Source: Favolaschia claudopus (lineage: Eukaryota > Basidiomycota > Agaricomycetes > Agaricales > Mycenaceae). Taken from it: a stretch of DNA of 64,000 nucleotides. Under the pieces are notes generated by a model. The model saw nothing but the letters and a program-made list of their open reading frames with translations. It ran no database searches and was not told the DNA's origin. Made by a program: the position numbers and the translations under genes. The stretch is taken from NCBI GenBank assembly GCA_037176885.1, contig JAWWNJ010000083.1, positions 434,001 through 498,000 on the forward strand, in the 5' to 3' direction. Shown here piece after piece: positions 46,484 through 59,587 of this stretch (the first letter of the stretch is position 1; every line of letters starts with the position of its first letter).

Positions 46484-48361
46484 ATGTCGGACAGCGCCTC
46501 TGTTGCTGAATTTCTTCATGTTGTGAGCGTGGCACAGGTCGGTCTCATTCAGGCAACACGCTTTCAGCGCCGCTGACTGCGTTCAGACTTACATCGCCTG
46601 TGAGCGGTCCTGAACAATTGGCAGTGCTCAACCGCTCAGTGATTGTAGGCACGACTTCAATCCTGGTGTGGGACTGGCTCTCTTGTCTTCCTCAAGAGGT
46701 ATTTTAGGTTGCCGGGCCGCTTCATTGGCGGAAATTGATTTTTTTTTCGCCGCTTTTCTTTTTAGTGGCGCTACATCTGGAAATCTGGGGGAGGGTGGAG
46801 TCCGGTCAAGGTTCTGTACTGCTTGGTGCGATACTACACTCTGGTGGTTCTCGTAGGTGATTGCTTTTCTTCCGCGTATATTCATCACTTTGCACTTTTC
46901 GCTTACTTTCATTCAGTAACGGATATATGTGCGTCTTGTTATGAGCTGTCGTTCTTGGGTTTCATTCAACATGTTCGCTCTCAAAGGGTTCTTCGCCAGC
47001 TGGAGTGAAAGGTGAGTGCTCGCACATACACATGTCATGCGTCGCTCAACATCAGACAAGCTCCTGCGCACAACATGTTCGCATTCTACCCGGCATAGCC
47101 GTCATAATCGATCTGTCCGTCGAAATGGGTCAGCATTGAATCCATTCCTCTTCTTCACCGAGTTCTCACTCCACTGTAGTTCTTGCCATACGGTGAATCG
47201 CTTTTCTCCGATAAGCAAGGGAAATTGGACCCACTGACCTCCGTCGTTCAGGGTGTACGCGCTCTACCAAACTAGCCGGCGGATGGGAATATTCCTCGTG
47301 GGCCTTCTAGCCGCTTTCCTCGGCGTCATGGTCGCAGTCCCAATCCTCGCGTTCGATTGTGAGTAGGGGCCGCCCCGCCTTGCTTCATTCACCCTGTCAA
47401 ACCATGCATTTTTAGACACGAGACTTCCTTCGTGGCCCGGACCTTGTATTGGTGTGTGATTTACCGCTGTTAACGGCCGCCGTAGTATCTCTGTCTGACA
47501 TGAACTCCGTTTCATTTCACAGTGACTGGCAAACCCTCCATCGCCGGACCGAAATTCATCATTGCGTTTTACGCCTCTCCGATGTGAGTTAAATCAGTAC
47601 ATAATTTATTTCTGGCGATAAACTGGCAACTCGCAGGGCGTTCGACATGGTGATGACCTTTCTCACAGTGTACAAAGTTATCGAACATAATCGCCGTGCG
47701 GGTTCGTCTTCGTTGATGAACCGAATTGTCCGTGATGGACTGTTGTATTTCTTTGCAATCACTTCGCTGAATCTGTGAGTGGATCTCTATCCTCCTGCTA
47801 CTGTTAACCAACAAGGCTTTCAATAGATTGAATGTTGTATTTTTCATGTGAGATGCTCGATGCTCATCGATAACCTGATATTAAATCCCCGCAAGCCAAC
47901 GCGACGAGCTTATCCAAGCCATAAATGCTCCCATGAGCATCCAACTCTCCAGTGTATTATGTTGCCGGCTGTACGTCTACAAACCCTATCTGATTCATCC
48001 CGGCTAACTCTGAGAAAGGATCCTCAATCTACGAGCTTCGAGCGACGCAAGACCCCGTGCCAAGAAATTCAGCAACACCCGAGGCGGCTGGGTCACCGAC
48101 ATTGCGCAAGAAACCGAGGAAGTTGAAAGCATACATTTCACCTCACGATCGTGTATCAGCCCTCAGCCTCCTCCTCCCCGCAACTCGCAGCTTCCGCCGT
48201 CTAGCCAGGAAGGTGAATAATTTACATGTCTCTTAGAGCCATCGACTGATATACTAGGTATCTTTGTTCATTTTGAGCGCAATGTAGAGCGTGATGGCGA
48301 TTCCTCTTCGAGTAAAACTCAGATTGAAAGTCCAACGCTGGACACGCTTCCACCTGTATAA
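46484..48361 (+). CDS. DUF6533 membrane protein, copy B
   Basis: Same exon plan as copy A, and every exon I checked is open, including the 12- and 13-nt ones. Differences from A are largely silent (for example CGA/CGG, GCC/GCT, TTC/TTT, GTA/GTT). Replacements are conservative or in the tail: I to V, T to S, G to R, and TNRR to TSRR after VYALYQ. The tail gains one Pro in the Pro-rich stretch. The first intron donor is GTCGGT, weaker than GTGAGT in A. The pattern suggests purifying selection and a working gene. Confidence 0.8.
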
Positions 48362-50810
48362 ATTTGTTGTAGTCGATGCAATGTCCCAAAAAGGAAATTC
48401 TCAGACGCCGCCAACCCCGCCTCGCAACTAAGCTCGCCGCGCGACCAAGGTCGCAAGCGACTCGCTAGCTTTGAACTTATAGGTTTCTGGTCGTGCACGG
48501 ACCTCTCTTAGGTATGGACCTGTTTATTCTTTGATAGTCCCGGGGAGAAATTTTTGATTTTGGGGCCTTCAGGATGCCGTTTTCCTGGCCCCTTTGGCTG
48601 GGTTATGGGAGTCTACTGTACAGTTTTGTTTTAGACAGTTGGAAGTGAATATATTCATTTTTTTCGAGCAAATACAGTACAAAGTAAGAACGTAAAGTAG
48701 GGGAGTAGTGAAAATTGAACTTGAACTCAAACGACGCGCCGAGACGCGTTAATTAGCGCGTTTCGACGCGTCAAAGTCAAGATATTGCCTCGTAACTACT
48801 GCACAACTCGAATTTGAAGTAAAGTCGACGCGTCTTACCTGTTTGTGACGCGAATTTCCACCAAGTCGGCTGTTTCGAGTGAAAAGTTGATATTTTGACC
48901 TTGAGGTGGAGTTGCGCTGAGGCTGCAAATCAAGCAAGTCAATAAACAGCCATTGATCGAAAGGAACGAAGTCAAACCTTACTTGAAATAAGCTGTTTGA
49001 GCTGGTTTGAAGTCTGGCGGGTCTACAAAGAAACAAGTCAGTAAATTCACATTGCGAGCATACCAAGATGACATTCATTCAATTTGCGCAAGTTCCACGC
49101 TCCCGTGAAGACTTAGGCCTAAGTTGCAAAGGGTTAGTCCGAAAGCCTAAGAGTTGAATGAGTTGAATGAAATACACACCTCAAACCGAACGATGTTGAA
49201 GTTCAAGTTCATGGAACTCGAAAACTCGAATCTGAAACTGCAGTTGAAGGTAAGTGAGTGGAAAGGCCGAATCAAACGACGTGGTTTGCTTACCTGAACA
49301 ACTTCCCGTACGAAGTCGGCGGTCGGCGGACGCCGAAATCTCGAATTTCCAATTTTGATGTTGGCCTTGGAGAAACGGCGCAGGCGGGGGGCCGGGAGAC
49401 TGAACTATGGAAGTCAGTAGTACTTCAAAAGGAATGAAACACACCTTTGGTTCGTCCCCTTCGCCAACTTCACTCGCCGGACGGCGAAAACTCGAATTCC
49501 CGAAGATGTCGGGAATTCGACTTGTGCGAATATTTGAAATGCGAAACCTGGAGGAAAGGAACCCATGTGAAAGAAAACATGAAAGGTTAAGCGAGGGACT
49601 CACCTGAGAGGCCGCTCGCCGGAAGAAATTCTGTATACTCAAGTATTAGCGCCGGCCTCAACGAGCAACGTAGCTCGTGATAATGCCGCTTTGAGTTTGG
49701 AGGAGCGGCTTTTGCCTGCCGGCGGCAAAGTCCTCGGCGCAAAAGCGCTGAAAATGGAGTCAGAATGAGCGTAAAAATCAGCAAGGAATACGCACCTGAG
49801 ACCCCGCTCGCGGGAACAAAATCTGTATACTCAAAGCTACACGCCGCTGCGCGGCGCGTCGTCATCGAGCTACATAGCTCAAGAGACTCGTGAGACAGGC
49901 GCTGTTTGAAGTCTGGAGGGTGGTTTTTGCCTGCCGGCGGCAAAATCCTGCGCGCAAAAGTCGTCAGAATAAGCATCAAAAGAAGGAATGAATACGTACC
50001 TGAGGGTACCGCTCGCGGGAAAGAATTCTATATACTCAAAGCTACGCGCCGCTGCGCGGCGCGTTGTCGACGAGCCAAAGAGCTCGCGAGGCACGTGGAA
50101 AGCCGCTACTTTAAGTCTGGACGGCGGCTTTTGCCTGCCGGCAGCAAAATCCCCGGCGCAAAGGTGGTCAAAAACACGTCAAGATGAACATAAAAGAAGA
50201 AAGGGAGACGCACCTGAGAACCCGCTCGCGGGAACAAGTTCTGTATACTCAAAGCAACGCGCGGCGCGTCCTCGACGAGCTGAATAGCTCATGAGGTAAG
50301 GGGGAACCTCGTTGGTTTGAGTATGGAGGGCGGCTTTTGCCTGCCGGCAGCAAAATCCTTGGTGAAAAAGGGCTGAAAGTGATGTCAGAATGAGCATCAA
50401 ATATGAGCGGGAAACACACCTGAAGATGCCGCTCGCCGGAACTTCGGAAGCGATTCTAGATACTCAAAGCTATACGCGCCGCTGCGCGGCGCGTCGTCAA
50501 CGAGCCGAGAGCTCGTGAGGCTCGTGGGGAAGCCGCTGCTTGAAGTCTGGAGGATAGGGTTTGCCTGCTGGCAGCAAAATCCCCGGTGCAAAAGGGCTAA
50601 AAATGAAGTCAAAATGAGCATCAATGGAAGCAAGGGATACACACCTGAAGGTGCTGCTCGGCGAACGAAATTGTGTTCAGTCAAAGCGACGCGCCGCTTC
50701 GCGGCGCCCGCGCAGTGAACGCCTCGCACGGGATGTGATGTTGATGTTGCGATGTGAGTTGGAGGGCGGGGCTAGCCTGCCGGCGGCCAAATTCCCGGTG
50801 CAAAAAGCTG
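48362..50810 (-). other. spacer and minus-strand exon/intron-like array, unit B
   Basis: Counterpart of the unit A array with more modules. Minus-strand modules here include several that are open over their whole length with phase-1 ends (FEYTEFLPASG, FEYTDFVPASG, FEYTELVPASG). Some intron-like gaps are 48 nt and frame-neutral. Coding status is as uncertain as in A. Confidence 0.45.
48733..48772. repeat. degenerate ACGCGT palindrome, unit B
   Basis: Same position and symmetry as in unit A, but two of the four boxes are altered (ACGCGC and GCGCGT). The outer symmetry is kept. Confidence 0.6.
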
Positions 50811-50815
50811 AAAAA
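49600..50815. repeat. 214-bp direct repeats, six copies, unit B
   Basis: Cores at about 49717, 49929, 50133, 50340, 50563 and 50775, spacing 204-223 bp. Two more modules than in A and C, as expected from unequal crossing-over or replication slippage. Confidence 0.8.
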
Positions 50816-51199
50816 GTGGTCAAATTTGGTCATTCAGGACACCAAACGAGTGCCTCACTGGGCATACAGGTCTGGGCTTGAAACGGCTGGTGGTGGGGTA
50901 AAGAGGAAGAGGGGAGAGCGGGAGAAGGGAGAGGAGGGGACGGGGAATGAAGTGGGGGAAGGAGAGAGAGAGGTGGTCGTAAGGGACAAGTCAACGGTGT
51001 ACGTACACTTCAATCACAGACCGTCGTTTCCGTTGAATCAAAACCTCAACAACGCGGTCAGGTGCCCGCGTGTCGCGTTGCTCAGCGCGAATCCAACCAG
51101 CCATTCAGTTCCCATGCTGCGAAAGAGTCAGCATGCTTTGAAGTTGAAGTGTTGATTCATCGGGTCAAGTTTTCAGGCGGACTTTGAGCCGTTGAGAAA

Positions 51200-52486
51200 A
51201 ATTTACAAAGCTTGTTGAATGGAGAGCGCATTCTCGAGGGCTGACTGCATAGATTTCATTGTCCGGCACACGCTAGAGCCAGCCAGAACAACATGAAGAG
51301 CTCAAAACCATGAAAAAGTGAGTGCTGCCAAGTCAACGTCGACTAGAGTTTTGCTGAGAAGCCGAGAGAAGCCCGCACTGCCTTCAAGGCAATCAATAGA
51401 ATTCCACAAGACGCCGAGCTTTGGTCGTATGGGCGCTGGAGTAAAAGTGAGATCTGCACATGCGAGCGCGCTGGTTTGTTTCGCTAACCGACGTCAAGCC
51501 ATGAGAAACGGGTCCAAGAAGCGCCGGCGCCGCGCGTCGTCGGCACCGGTGACCTCAGCCCGCCTGCTGTCCGTCCTTGCGTAAGGTCAATTGTGCTGGC
51601 AGATGATGAAAGTAGAGAGGTGTTGATTTTCCATGACCGTGGGAACCAAAACCGCGGTTTGTGTTCGACTTTCGGCTTTGCGGAACAGAATTTCCTTCTA
51701 AGGCGAGTTTTCAACTCCTACGAGTTCCCAAAGGAGAAAAATCACCTCTTGCTTCTGACACTCATGTTCGTTTTCCACTGCGCTGCAGTAGGGACCTCGG
51801 CCCACTCCGGCAAGAAACCCAACATTCCTCGGAGTGTCATCTACGGCTTTGTGGCTCCATTCGGGCGCTGGGAACATGGAAACGGCAAATACGACACTTC
51901 CGCGCATTTTCAAAATTCGAACTCATGTGGCCTCGGAGCTTCCGCCATTACGTCAATCATGATTGATATCTGTCTTGGGGATATTGCTCTGCGCTGGGGG
52001 GAAGTTTTGGGGTGATTGGAGCACAAATGAAGGTGATATGAATTTCGGTGTGTTTTCGTGCCTTGCGCTAGTTTACCGTCGACCCACTGACACCTCCGAG
52101 CCAAGTTATTTTGCGTTCCTATTTGGCCTGTCTAAACCTGCTCTCGGTGAAGCTCCAGGACGCTGCGACTCAGCCAACCCTCCAAACCTCAATTCCTCAC
52201 TTCCCACAACTTCCGCCATTTCAGGGTCCTCTCCCCCGCCCTGTCGATCCATTACGTCAGGTATTGATGCATCAGTTATGCATGAAACCTCTGATGTGAG
52301 CTGACAGCTTCTATCCCGGTTTCCAGCTACGTACGAATATATTTAACTTCGCCGCTGACTTCTCACTGTCCGTTTCTCCAACTGAATAGCGGGTCTGCGC
52401 GGGCTTTGTAAGACACCCACTGTCGATCCCGACGGTGTGCGGATAATTGGGTGAGAGGGATTGCGTTGCAGGCCCGGTGGACGGGG
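51200..52486 (+). other. conserved 1.3-kb block, unit B
   Basis: Counterpart of 39,000-40,275. The first two protein-like segments are conserved (STFGFAEQNFLLRRVFNSYE; YFAFLFGLSKPALGEAPG). The TVDPDG segment suffers a one-base loss and soon meets a stop. Confidence 0.35.
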
Positions 52487-52493
52487 TATAAAG
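52487..52493 (+). promoter_or_regulatory. TATAAAG box before the plus array, unit B
   Basis: Same sequence and context as at 40,276, followed by a CT-rich stretch. It is retained although the overlapping coding reading is broken in this unit, which favours the promoter interpretation. Confidence 0.5.
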
Positions 52494-52499
52494 GTGAGC

Positions 52500-55400
52500 T
52501 CGCAACATTGATTTTGATTATGGGTTGACCACCCACTTTCTCCTCCCTCCCTTTACTCTCCCTCACTATTAAAAACTCATTTCTATTCAAATTCCTCTTC
52601 ATCTTGGCTTCAAATCTTCTTACTTCCCTTTCAATCCCTTCAATTCGACGCTTTCGCCCTTCAACTCGGGCTTCGGCTTTATTCGGCCTTCGCCCTTGCT
52701 TGACTTTGTCGAGTCAATTACTTGTCGTTTGTGACTTCATCCTTACCTGTCTTCCTTTCAACAAGCTAACTAACATGTTTCCTTGCCTCTAGGCTCTGTA
52801 TATCGCTCTATTACATCGCTTTCTATCCCAGTTCACTCCGCACTGAATTTTGGTATTACCACTACTTCAATTTGTTCAATGAAGTGAGTTGTCGTCTTTC
52901 CTCGTTCAGACAATTACTAACCTTCTTATTAGGTTTGTTGCTCTTTATTCTATGCTATATGTACTTCAAACTGCGACCCCTTCAATACCGAACTGACCTT
53001 CAAGTTGCCTTCAAGTGTTTCGATGAGTTTGTACAGGTAAGTGATTTCATCCCTTCATTTACTTCGAACCCTTACTTATTGATCCTTCATTTAGTTTGTA
53101 ATCGTTCTATAAGTGCATGAGATGCACATTTCGACTGTGTGCGCAAGCTAAGTGAGTTCCTCATTGACTCTTTCAACTTTGAAGTACTGACCGTTTGTAG
53201 CTTGATTCGTGAGATGCACATTTCGGCTGTGTAGGTAAGCTCCGATACCGCTATTATCGACGAACACTGACCCTTCTAATAGTGTCGTTCGACGTATCCC
53301 TTCAATCGGATGTGTTCTGTTCAAGTCGCCCTTCAAAACCCTTACCTAGATTGACTTCACGTTGTCTCGGGGATCCCCGGTGAGCCGCTTTTCTGTTTTC
53401 TTTCGCATTTTTCTCTTCGTTTATTGACCGAATCACCCAGCGTTGACTTGTATATTGAACTTCGGTTCGAGGTTTGTTGAGTTTGGGTTAAATTGGCTTC
53501 GGTGAGTACGATATTTTGCTTGCTAGCTCTAATCTAACTCAGAAACTTTGAAGGCCGCCTTCGTTCGTTTGACATAGAGTTGCGGTGCTGAGTTTGAAGT
53601 TGAGGTTGTATGGATTTGGCTCAGGGTGCGCATTGCTAACCCGTTCAATACTTCACTCAATCTGACTTGATTTCACTTGCTAGTAGGGTTTCGTCGGATC
53701 CCTGAGTTTGGCCCGAAGCCGAAACTATCCCGGTATATTATCAGGTACGTCTCATTCTTCGCATTCTCATACTTGAATCGATACTGACTTGACTTCTGTA
53801 TACCTCAGAGGCCGAATCTATGCCTCTCCGCACCAAGGTTGCTGTGTATTTCAACTTCAACACCGAAAATATGCCGATTTGGCTTCAGGTACGTTTGATT
53901 TCAAGTTCTTACTCTGACTCTCTTACCTCGATTTTGAAGGTCAGACGCCGAAACCTTGCCTCTCCGCGACAAACTCTTCAAGTACTTCGCATTCAACGCC
54001 AAAACTATGGCAGTTTCGTCCCAGGTACGTTCAACTTCGATTCCTTACCCTGATTACTACCGGTCTGACTTGTATCTGAAGGCCAAACCATGCCTGTTTG
54101 AACCGAGCGCCACCTTACCTTTCCGATTGAGGTATACCGAACCTATGCCGGTATGTATTCAACTTCTACTTCAACACGCCACTCTAAACGATACTGACTT
54201 CCCTTTTCTACACCCAGAGACCGAAACCATGCGAGTGCGCACCAAACTCGCCGTATACTTCGACTTCAATACCGAAACTATGCAATTTTCGTCTCAGGTG
54301 AGTTTAAGTTCGCCTCCTTACCCTGATCTAACCCTTGACTTGAATTTTGAAGGTCGTATCTACGTCGTTTTGGGTCGCGCGCGCGCGCGCCTATACGCTC
54401 GAAGTTATCCATACACATCTCTATCAAGTAAGTGAAGTTCAACTCAACGTGATCAACTCGAACTGACCTTAATCTTCCTTCTTTCCTTCGTTCTTGTACA
54501 GCTCGGTTCAAGCGTCAATGAGTCGCTTCCAAGTTGAAGTCAAAGTGTCATGATACTTGAGCAGTATCAACCCAAACTAAACTGCGGTGAGCTAGTTTCA
54601 ATTCCGTTCATTTCCTTTCTTTCTTTCCTTCTTTCGTTCGTTCGGATGTTGTGAGTCACAGTCTGGTAAAGGGAAGTCGAGGTTGAGTTCAACTTGAACT
54701 CACCTTCATCCTTATCTTGATGCCCGAGTCCGCGACGGGTACGCCTTCTTTCGTTTTCATTTCTTTCACTTCGTTTCGTTCCTCTCGTTGATTTAATTCT
54801 CAATCATTCGTCGCTCCTTTGTTAGTAATCCTTCAACTCACATTCACTTTACTTGCCAGATCTTCGCCTCAATTGTCAAGTTGCGGTTTGTTCAACCCGA
54901 GCGAGTCGATTCGTTTCGACTCGCGTTGGTTTGAATTGACTTAGAGAAGTTGAAGACATAGAGGTAAGCTTTCCTTTGTTCTCTTCATTTCCTCGTGCGC
55001 TGACGACCAACTCAGCGCACGGTTCATAACTCATCTCTTCAAACACACAACTCAACTCAATTCGCGCCTTCGGGTTTTCGACTTCAATTCACCACAGGTG
55101 AGTGTTCTCTCCTCTTCTTTTCATTTCCATTTGAACTCAATTTAATCGACTCGTACGCCGCCCTTTATTATCTGTTCACTTACTGACGACGATTCACCCC
55201 GTAGACATCGAAACAAAGACTCAATTCATTCAAATCGACTACGTACGTGCATTCAATGAGTACGCTACCGCGTTTTGTTTCGACTTCGGCATCTTCCCCC
55301 CGCCATCCCGCCCCCTCCCGCCGCGAACGCGCAACCGCGCGCATCCACTCCTCCCTCCCAACCGGCATTTCCCCCTGTATTCCCGTTGTGGTCCTTCCCG

Positions 55401-55680
55401 AGCGCGAATCGCGCCGTTGATCTGGAGACAGGTGAGTGTTTTCTTTCAGTTCGGCGTCAAAAACGAGAAAGAACTCGCTTTGATTTGCCTCCTAGCGCGT
55501 TTCGAGTCTTGGCGCGCCGAAACGCCGTTGTCGGCGTTGTTGGCCTTGACGGTGCCGAAGAAGGCGGCGACGGCGAAAGCGAGTCGCCGTATTCGCCGAC
55601 GTTCGACTGTTTAAGTAATTAGGTGAGTTGTTCCCTTCGTTCCGCCTGAAAAACAAAAGAACTTACTTAAATTCGAGTTT
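52500..55680 (+). other. plus-strand exon/intron-like array, unit B
   Basis: Same alternation of short blocks and intron-like gaps as in A, but with a single copy of the 1.5-kb block. Its first half resembles the second block of A (NTENMPIWLQ, YFAFNAKTMAVSSQ) and its second half the first block of A (run of GC dinucleotides, then CTATACGCTCGAAG). It therefore looks like the product or source of an unequal exchange. Confidence 0.5.
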
Positions 55681-56790
55681 AGCGCGTTTTCGAGCGAGTC
55701 GGCGCGCGCAGCGCCGACAACGTCGTTGAGGGTGGTCGAGGGGACGACAGCGGAGACGGTGGCGCGGGGGCGAGGCTGAAGGTGGAGTTGGGAGCGAAAA
55801 TGACCGGGGTGAGAGGGCGGAATTGGCGGGGGAACGAGGATGCGGCGGGATGAGTGAGTTTGTCGGCGTCGGCGGGGTAGCGGAATTCGGGGCGGGTGGA
55901 GCGGCGGCGAGGGCGGCTAGAAGTCGAAGTGAGGAGGAGGCTGGAGGGGGCAGTAGTGTCATTAGCATGGTAAAGGAGGGAGAGGGGCGGGGACGCACCG
56001 CATTCCCGAGTACTTCTTTGCTGTATGTAGCTACCTACGCGTCGGCGTCGGCTTCGCAAACGGCGGCGGCGGGGCGGGGAGTCGGTGGGTGCGAGTCAAG
56101 GAGGGGGTGGAGGCTCGAGAGGTGGGTGTGAGGGGAGGGCGGGAATTCCGGGAATAAGGGCAAAAAAAAGTCGCTAACAAAGACGCCGTTAGCGTACTCA
56201 AAAGGACAGCGGTGACGCACATTTACAACGTTGACGTCGCCGCTGACGTGTCGGTGAACATGGGTGTGGTAGAGAGAGGCGGGGAGAGCGCGCGGTTGGG
56301 GGTTGTAAACGAAACGGCGGGTGCTGTGTTTGCAGATAGTGTGGTGAGGTGGCGGCATCAGCGAGTCGGCTTTGCTAAATGGATAGGGTGGAGGAGGTGG
56401 GTGAGGAAGAGAAGGGGCGGGCGAGGCGTCGGAACGGCGCTACGTTGGCGATTGGAAAGGCTGGGGGATGGATCGGGTGAGAGAAATCAAAAGGCGCTAA
56501 AAAACGCAGACACGCACCTTTAGCCCTTCATACGGGCTTCACGGCGGCTGCATCTCGTGTCGCTCGCGTCGTCGTTGCCGGGGGGAGCGAGAGTGCGGGT
56601 GTGGTGAAGAGACGACGCGTTCGACGCGTCCGGCGCGGGGAAGAATGAGGTAGAGAAGGGGATTAGTGGAATAGGGAAGCGACGAGGCACGAGAACGTAC
56701 CTAAACGAATCGCGGCGCGACATTCTACGTTGGTTGAGGGAAGGGATAGGCGCTGTTTGTTTGCGAGTGAGGTGGAGAGTGGATAGGCGC
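55681..56790. other. GC-rich tail of unit B
   Basis: Counterpart of 44,816-45,920. The GDVNVVNVRHRCPFEYANG minus-strand segment is kept. No recognised gene. Confidence 0.35.
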
Positions 56791-57165
56791 AATATTCCCA
56801 CAGTCACCCAAGCTTCCTTATTCCCACTGAGAGCGCTGACGATGTACAGTCGAAGGCTGCAGGAAGCGCCACCTGAGGAACCATGGAATCCACTACTCCA
56901 GAATCGACGACACTCAGAATGAATTAATATGTGCTTGTCCCAACTTCCTGAACATTGAGCGCTAACACACACGCCAAATTGAGAACAGTGCGGATGTTAT
57001 CTACCTCGGGCGTGTCCGAAATTCATTATAGTTTCTCCGGGCGAACGGAGTTAAAATGGACCAGGCCAGGTTGCCGTCACTTGGCCTTCAAAATAAAAGG
57101 AAGGAAGCGCCGTCGACGGGAAGACGTTCCTCTGCCCCCACACTTCACCCTGGAATCCAAAAGAT

Positions 57166-59587
57166 ATGTCGGACAGCGCCTCTGTTGCTGAATTTCTTCA
57201 CGTTGTGAGCGTGGCGCAGGTCAGTCTCATTTCAGGCGACGTGCTTTCAGAGCCGCTGACTGCGTTCAGACTTACATCGCCTGTGAGCGGTCCTGAACAA
57301 TTGGCAGTGCTCAACCGCTCAGTGATTGTAGGCACGACTTCAATCTTGGTGTGGGACTGGCTTTCTTGTCTTCCTCAAGAGGTATTTTGAGTTGCCGGGC
57401 CGCTTCATTGGCGGAAATTGATTTTTTTTTCTCCGCTTTTCTTTTTCAGTGGCGCTACATCTGGAAATCGGGGGCGGTTGGAGTCCGGTCAAAGTTCTGT
57501 ACTGCTTGGTGCGATACTACACTCTGGTGGTTCTCGTAGGTGATTGCTTTTCTTCCGCGTATATTCATTACTTTTCGCTTTTTGCTTACCTTCACTCAGT
57601 AACGGATATATGTGCGTCTGTTATGAGCTCTCGTTCTTGGGTTTCATTCAACATGTTCGCTCTTACAGGGTTCTTCGCCAGCTGGAGTGAAAGGTGAGTG
57701 CTCGCACATACACATGTCATCCGTCGCTCAACATCAGACAAGCTCCTGCGCGCAACATGTTCGCATTCTACCCGGCATAGCCGTTATAATCGATCTGTCC
57801 GTCGAAATGGGTCAGCATTGAATCCATTCCTCTTCTTCACCCAGTTCTCACTCCACTGTAGTTCTTGCCATACGGTGAATCGCTTTTCTCCGATAAACAA
57901 GGAAATTGGACCCACTGACCTCCGTCGTTCAGGGTGTACGCGCTCTACCAAACTAGCCGGCGGATGGGAATATTCCTCGTGGGCCTTCTAGCCGCTTTCC
58001 TCGGCGTCATGGTCGCAGTCCCGATCCTCGCGTTCGATTGTGAGTAGGGGGCCGCCCCGCCTTGCTTCATTCACCCTGTCAAACCATGCATTTTTAGACA
58101 CGAGACTTCCTTCGTGGCCCGGACCTTGTATTGGTGTGTGATTTACCGCTGTTAACGTCTTGTTATGAGCTCTCGTTCTTGGGTTTCATTCAACATGTTC
58201 GCTCTTACAGGGTTCTTCGCCAGCTGGAGTGAAAGGTGAGTGCTCGCACATACACATGTCATCCGTCGCTCAACATCAGACAAGCTCCTGCGCGCAACAT
58301 GTTCGCATTCTACCCGGCATAGCCGTTATAATCGATCTGTCCGTCGAAATGGGTCAGCATGAATCCATTCCTCTTCTTCACCCAGTTCTCACTCCACTGT
58401 AGTTCTTGCCATACGGTGAATCGCTTTTCTCCGATAAACAAGGAAATTGGACCCACTGACCTCCGTCGTTCAGGGTGTACGCGCTCTACCAAACTAACAG
58501 GCGGATGGGAATATCCTCGTGGTCCTTCTAGCCGCTTTCCTCGGCGTCATGTCGCAAGTCCCAATCCTCGCGTTCGATTGTGAGTAGGGGGCCGCCCCGC
58601 CTTGCTTCATTCACCCTGTCAAACCATGCATTTTTAGACACGAGACTTCCTTCGTGGCCCGGACCTTGTATTGGTGTGTGATTTACCGCTGTTAACGGCC
58701 GCCGTAGTATCTCTGTCTGACATGAACTCCGTTTCATTTCACAGTGACTGGCAAACCCTCCATCGCCGGACCGAAATTCATCATTGCATTTTACGCCTCT
58801 CCGATGTGAGTTAAATCAGTACATATATTATTTCTGGCGATAAACTGGCAACTCGCAGGGCGTTCGACATGGTGATGACCTTTCTCACAGTGTACAAAGT
58901 TATCGAACATAATCGCCGTGCGGGTTCGTCTTCGTTGATGAACCGAATTGTCCGTGATGGACTGTTGTATTTCTTTGCAATCACTTCGCTGAATCTGTGA
59001 GTGGACGTCTATCCTCCTGCTACTGTTAACCAATAAGGCTTTCAATAGATTGAATGTTGTATTTTTTCATGTGAGATGCTCGATGCTCATCGATAACCTG
59101 ATACTAAATCCCCGCAAGCCAACGCGACGAGCTTATCCAAGCCATAAACGCTCCCATGAGCATCCAACTCTCTAGTGTATTATGTTGCCGACTGTACGTC
59201 TACGTCTACAAACCCTATCTGATTTATCCCGGCTAACTCTGCGAAAGAATCCTCAATCTACGAGCCTCGAGCGACGCAAGACCCGGGGCCAAGAAATTCA
59301 GCAACACCCGAGGGGGCTGGGTCACCGACATTGCGCAAGAAACCGAGGAAATCGAAACCATACACTTTACCTCGCGATCGTGTATCAGCCCTCAGCCTCC
59401 TCCCCGCAACTCACAGCTTCCGCCGTCTAGCCAGGAAGGTGAATAATTTACACGTCTCTTAGAGCCATCGACTGATATGCTAGGTATCTTCGTACATTTT
59501 GAGCGCAATGTAGAGCGTGATGGCGATTCCTCCTCGAGTAAAACTCAGATTGAAAGTCCAACGCTGGACACGCTTCCACCTGTATAA
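57166..59587 (+). CDS. DUF6533 membrane protein, copy C, with duplicated exons 6-10
   Basis: Same gene, but the segment from intron 5 to intron 10 (about 57617-58156) is repeated directly (about 58157-58697). Exons 6-10 sum to 249 nt and are flanked by matching phases, so splicing through both copies would add 83 residues in frame, including the IRVYALYQ membrane segment. Two one-base losses break the frame as given: one G in exon 4 near 57472 and one T in the second exon 9 near 58513. Both are in homopolymer-like contexts and may be sequencing errors. From about 58,490 the copy equals A. It may be an altered gene, a pseudogene or an assembly artefact. Confidence 0.6.
57617..58697 (+). repeat. 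540-bp direct duplication inside DUF6533 copy C
   Basis: The stretch from TTATGAGCTCTCGTTC to ACCGCTGTTAAC occurs twice in succession with the junction at about 58,156. The first half is B-like (ACTAGCCGGCGG); the second half switches to A-like sequence (ACTAACAGGCGG) around 58,490. Confidence 0.8.

Larger units (their letters stand above)
45921..56790. repeat. tandem unit B (about 10.9 kb)
   Basis: Second copy, diverged from A by scattered substitutions and indels. It has six 214-bp modules against four in A, and one plus-strand array block against two in A, which explains most of the length difference. Confidence 0.85.

Noticed and set aside
34110..56790. Large transposon or Starship-like element
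   Set aside because: No transposase, tyrosine recombinase, helicase, terminal inverted repeats or target-site duplications were seen. Units abut directly, which fits tandem duplication.
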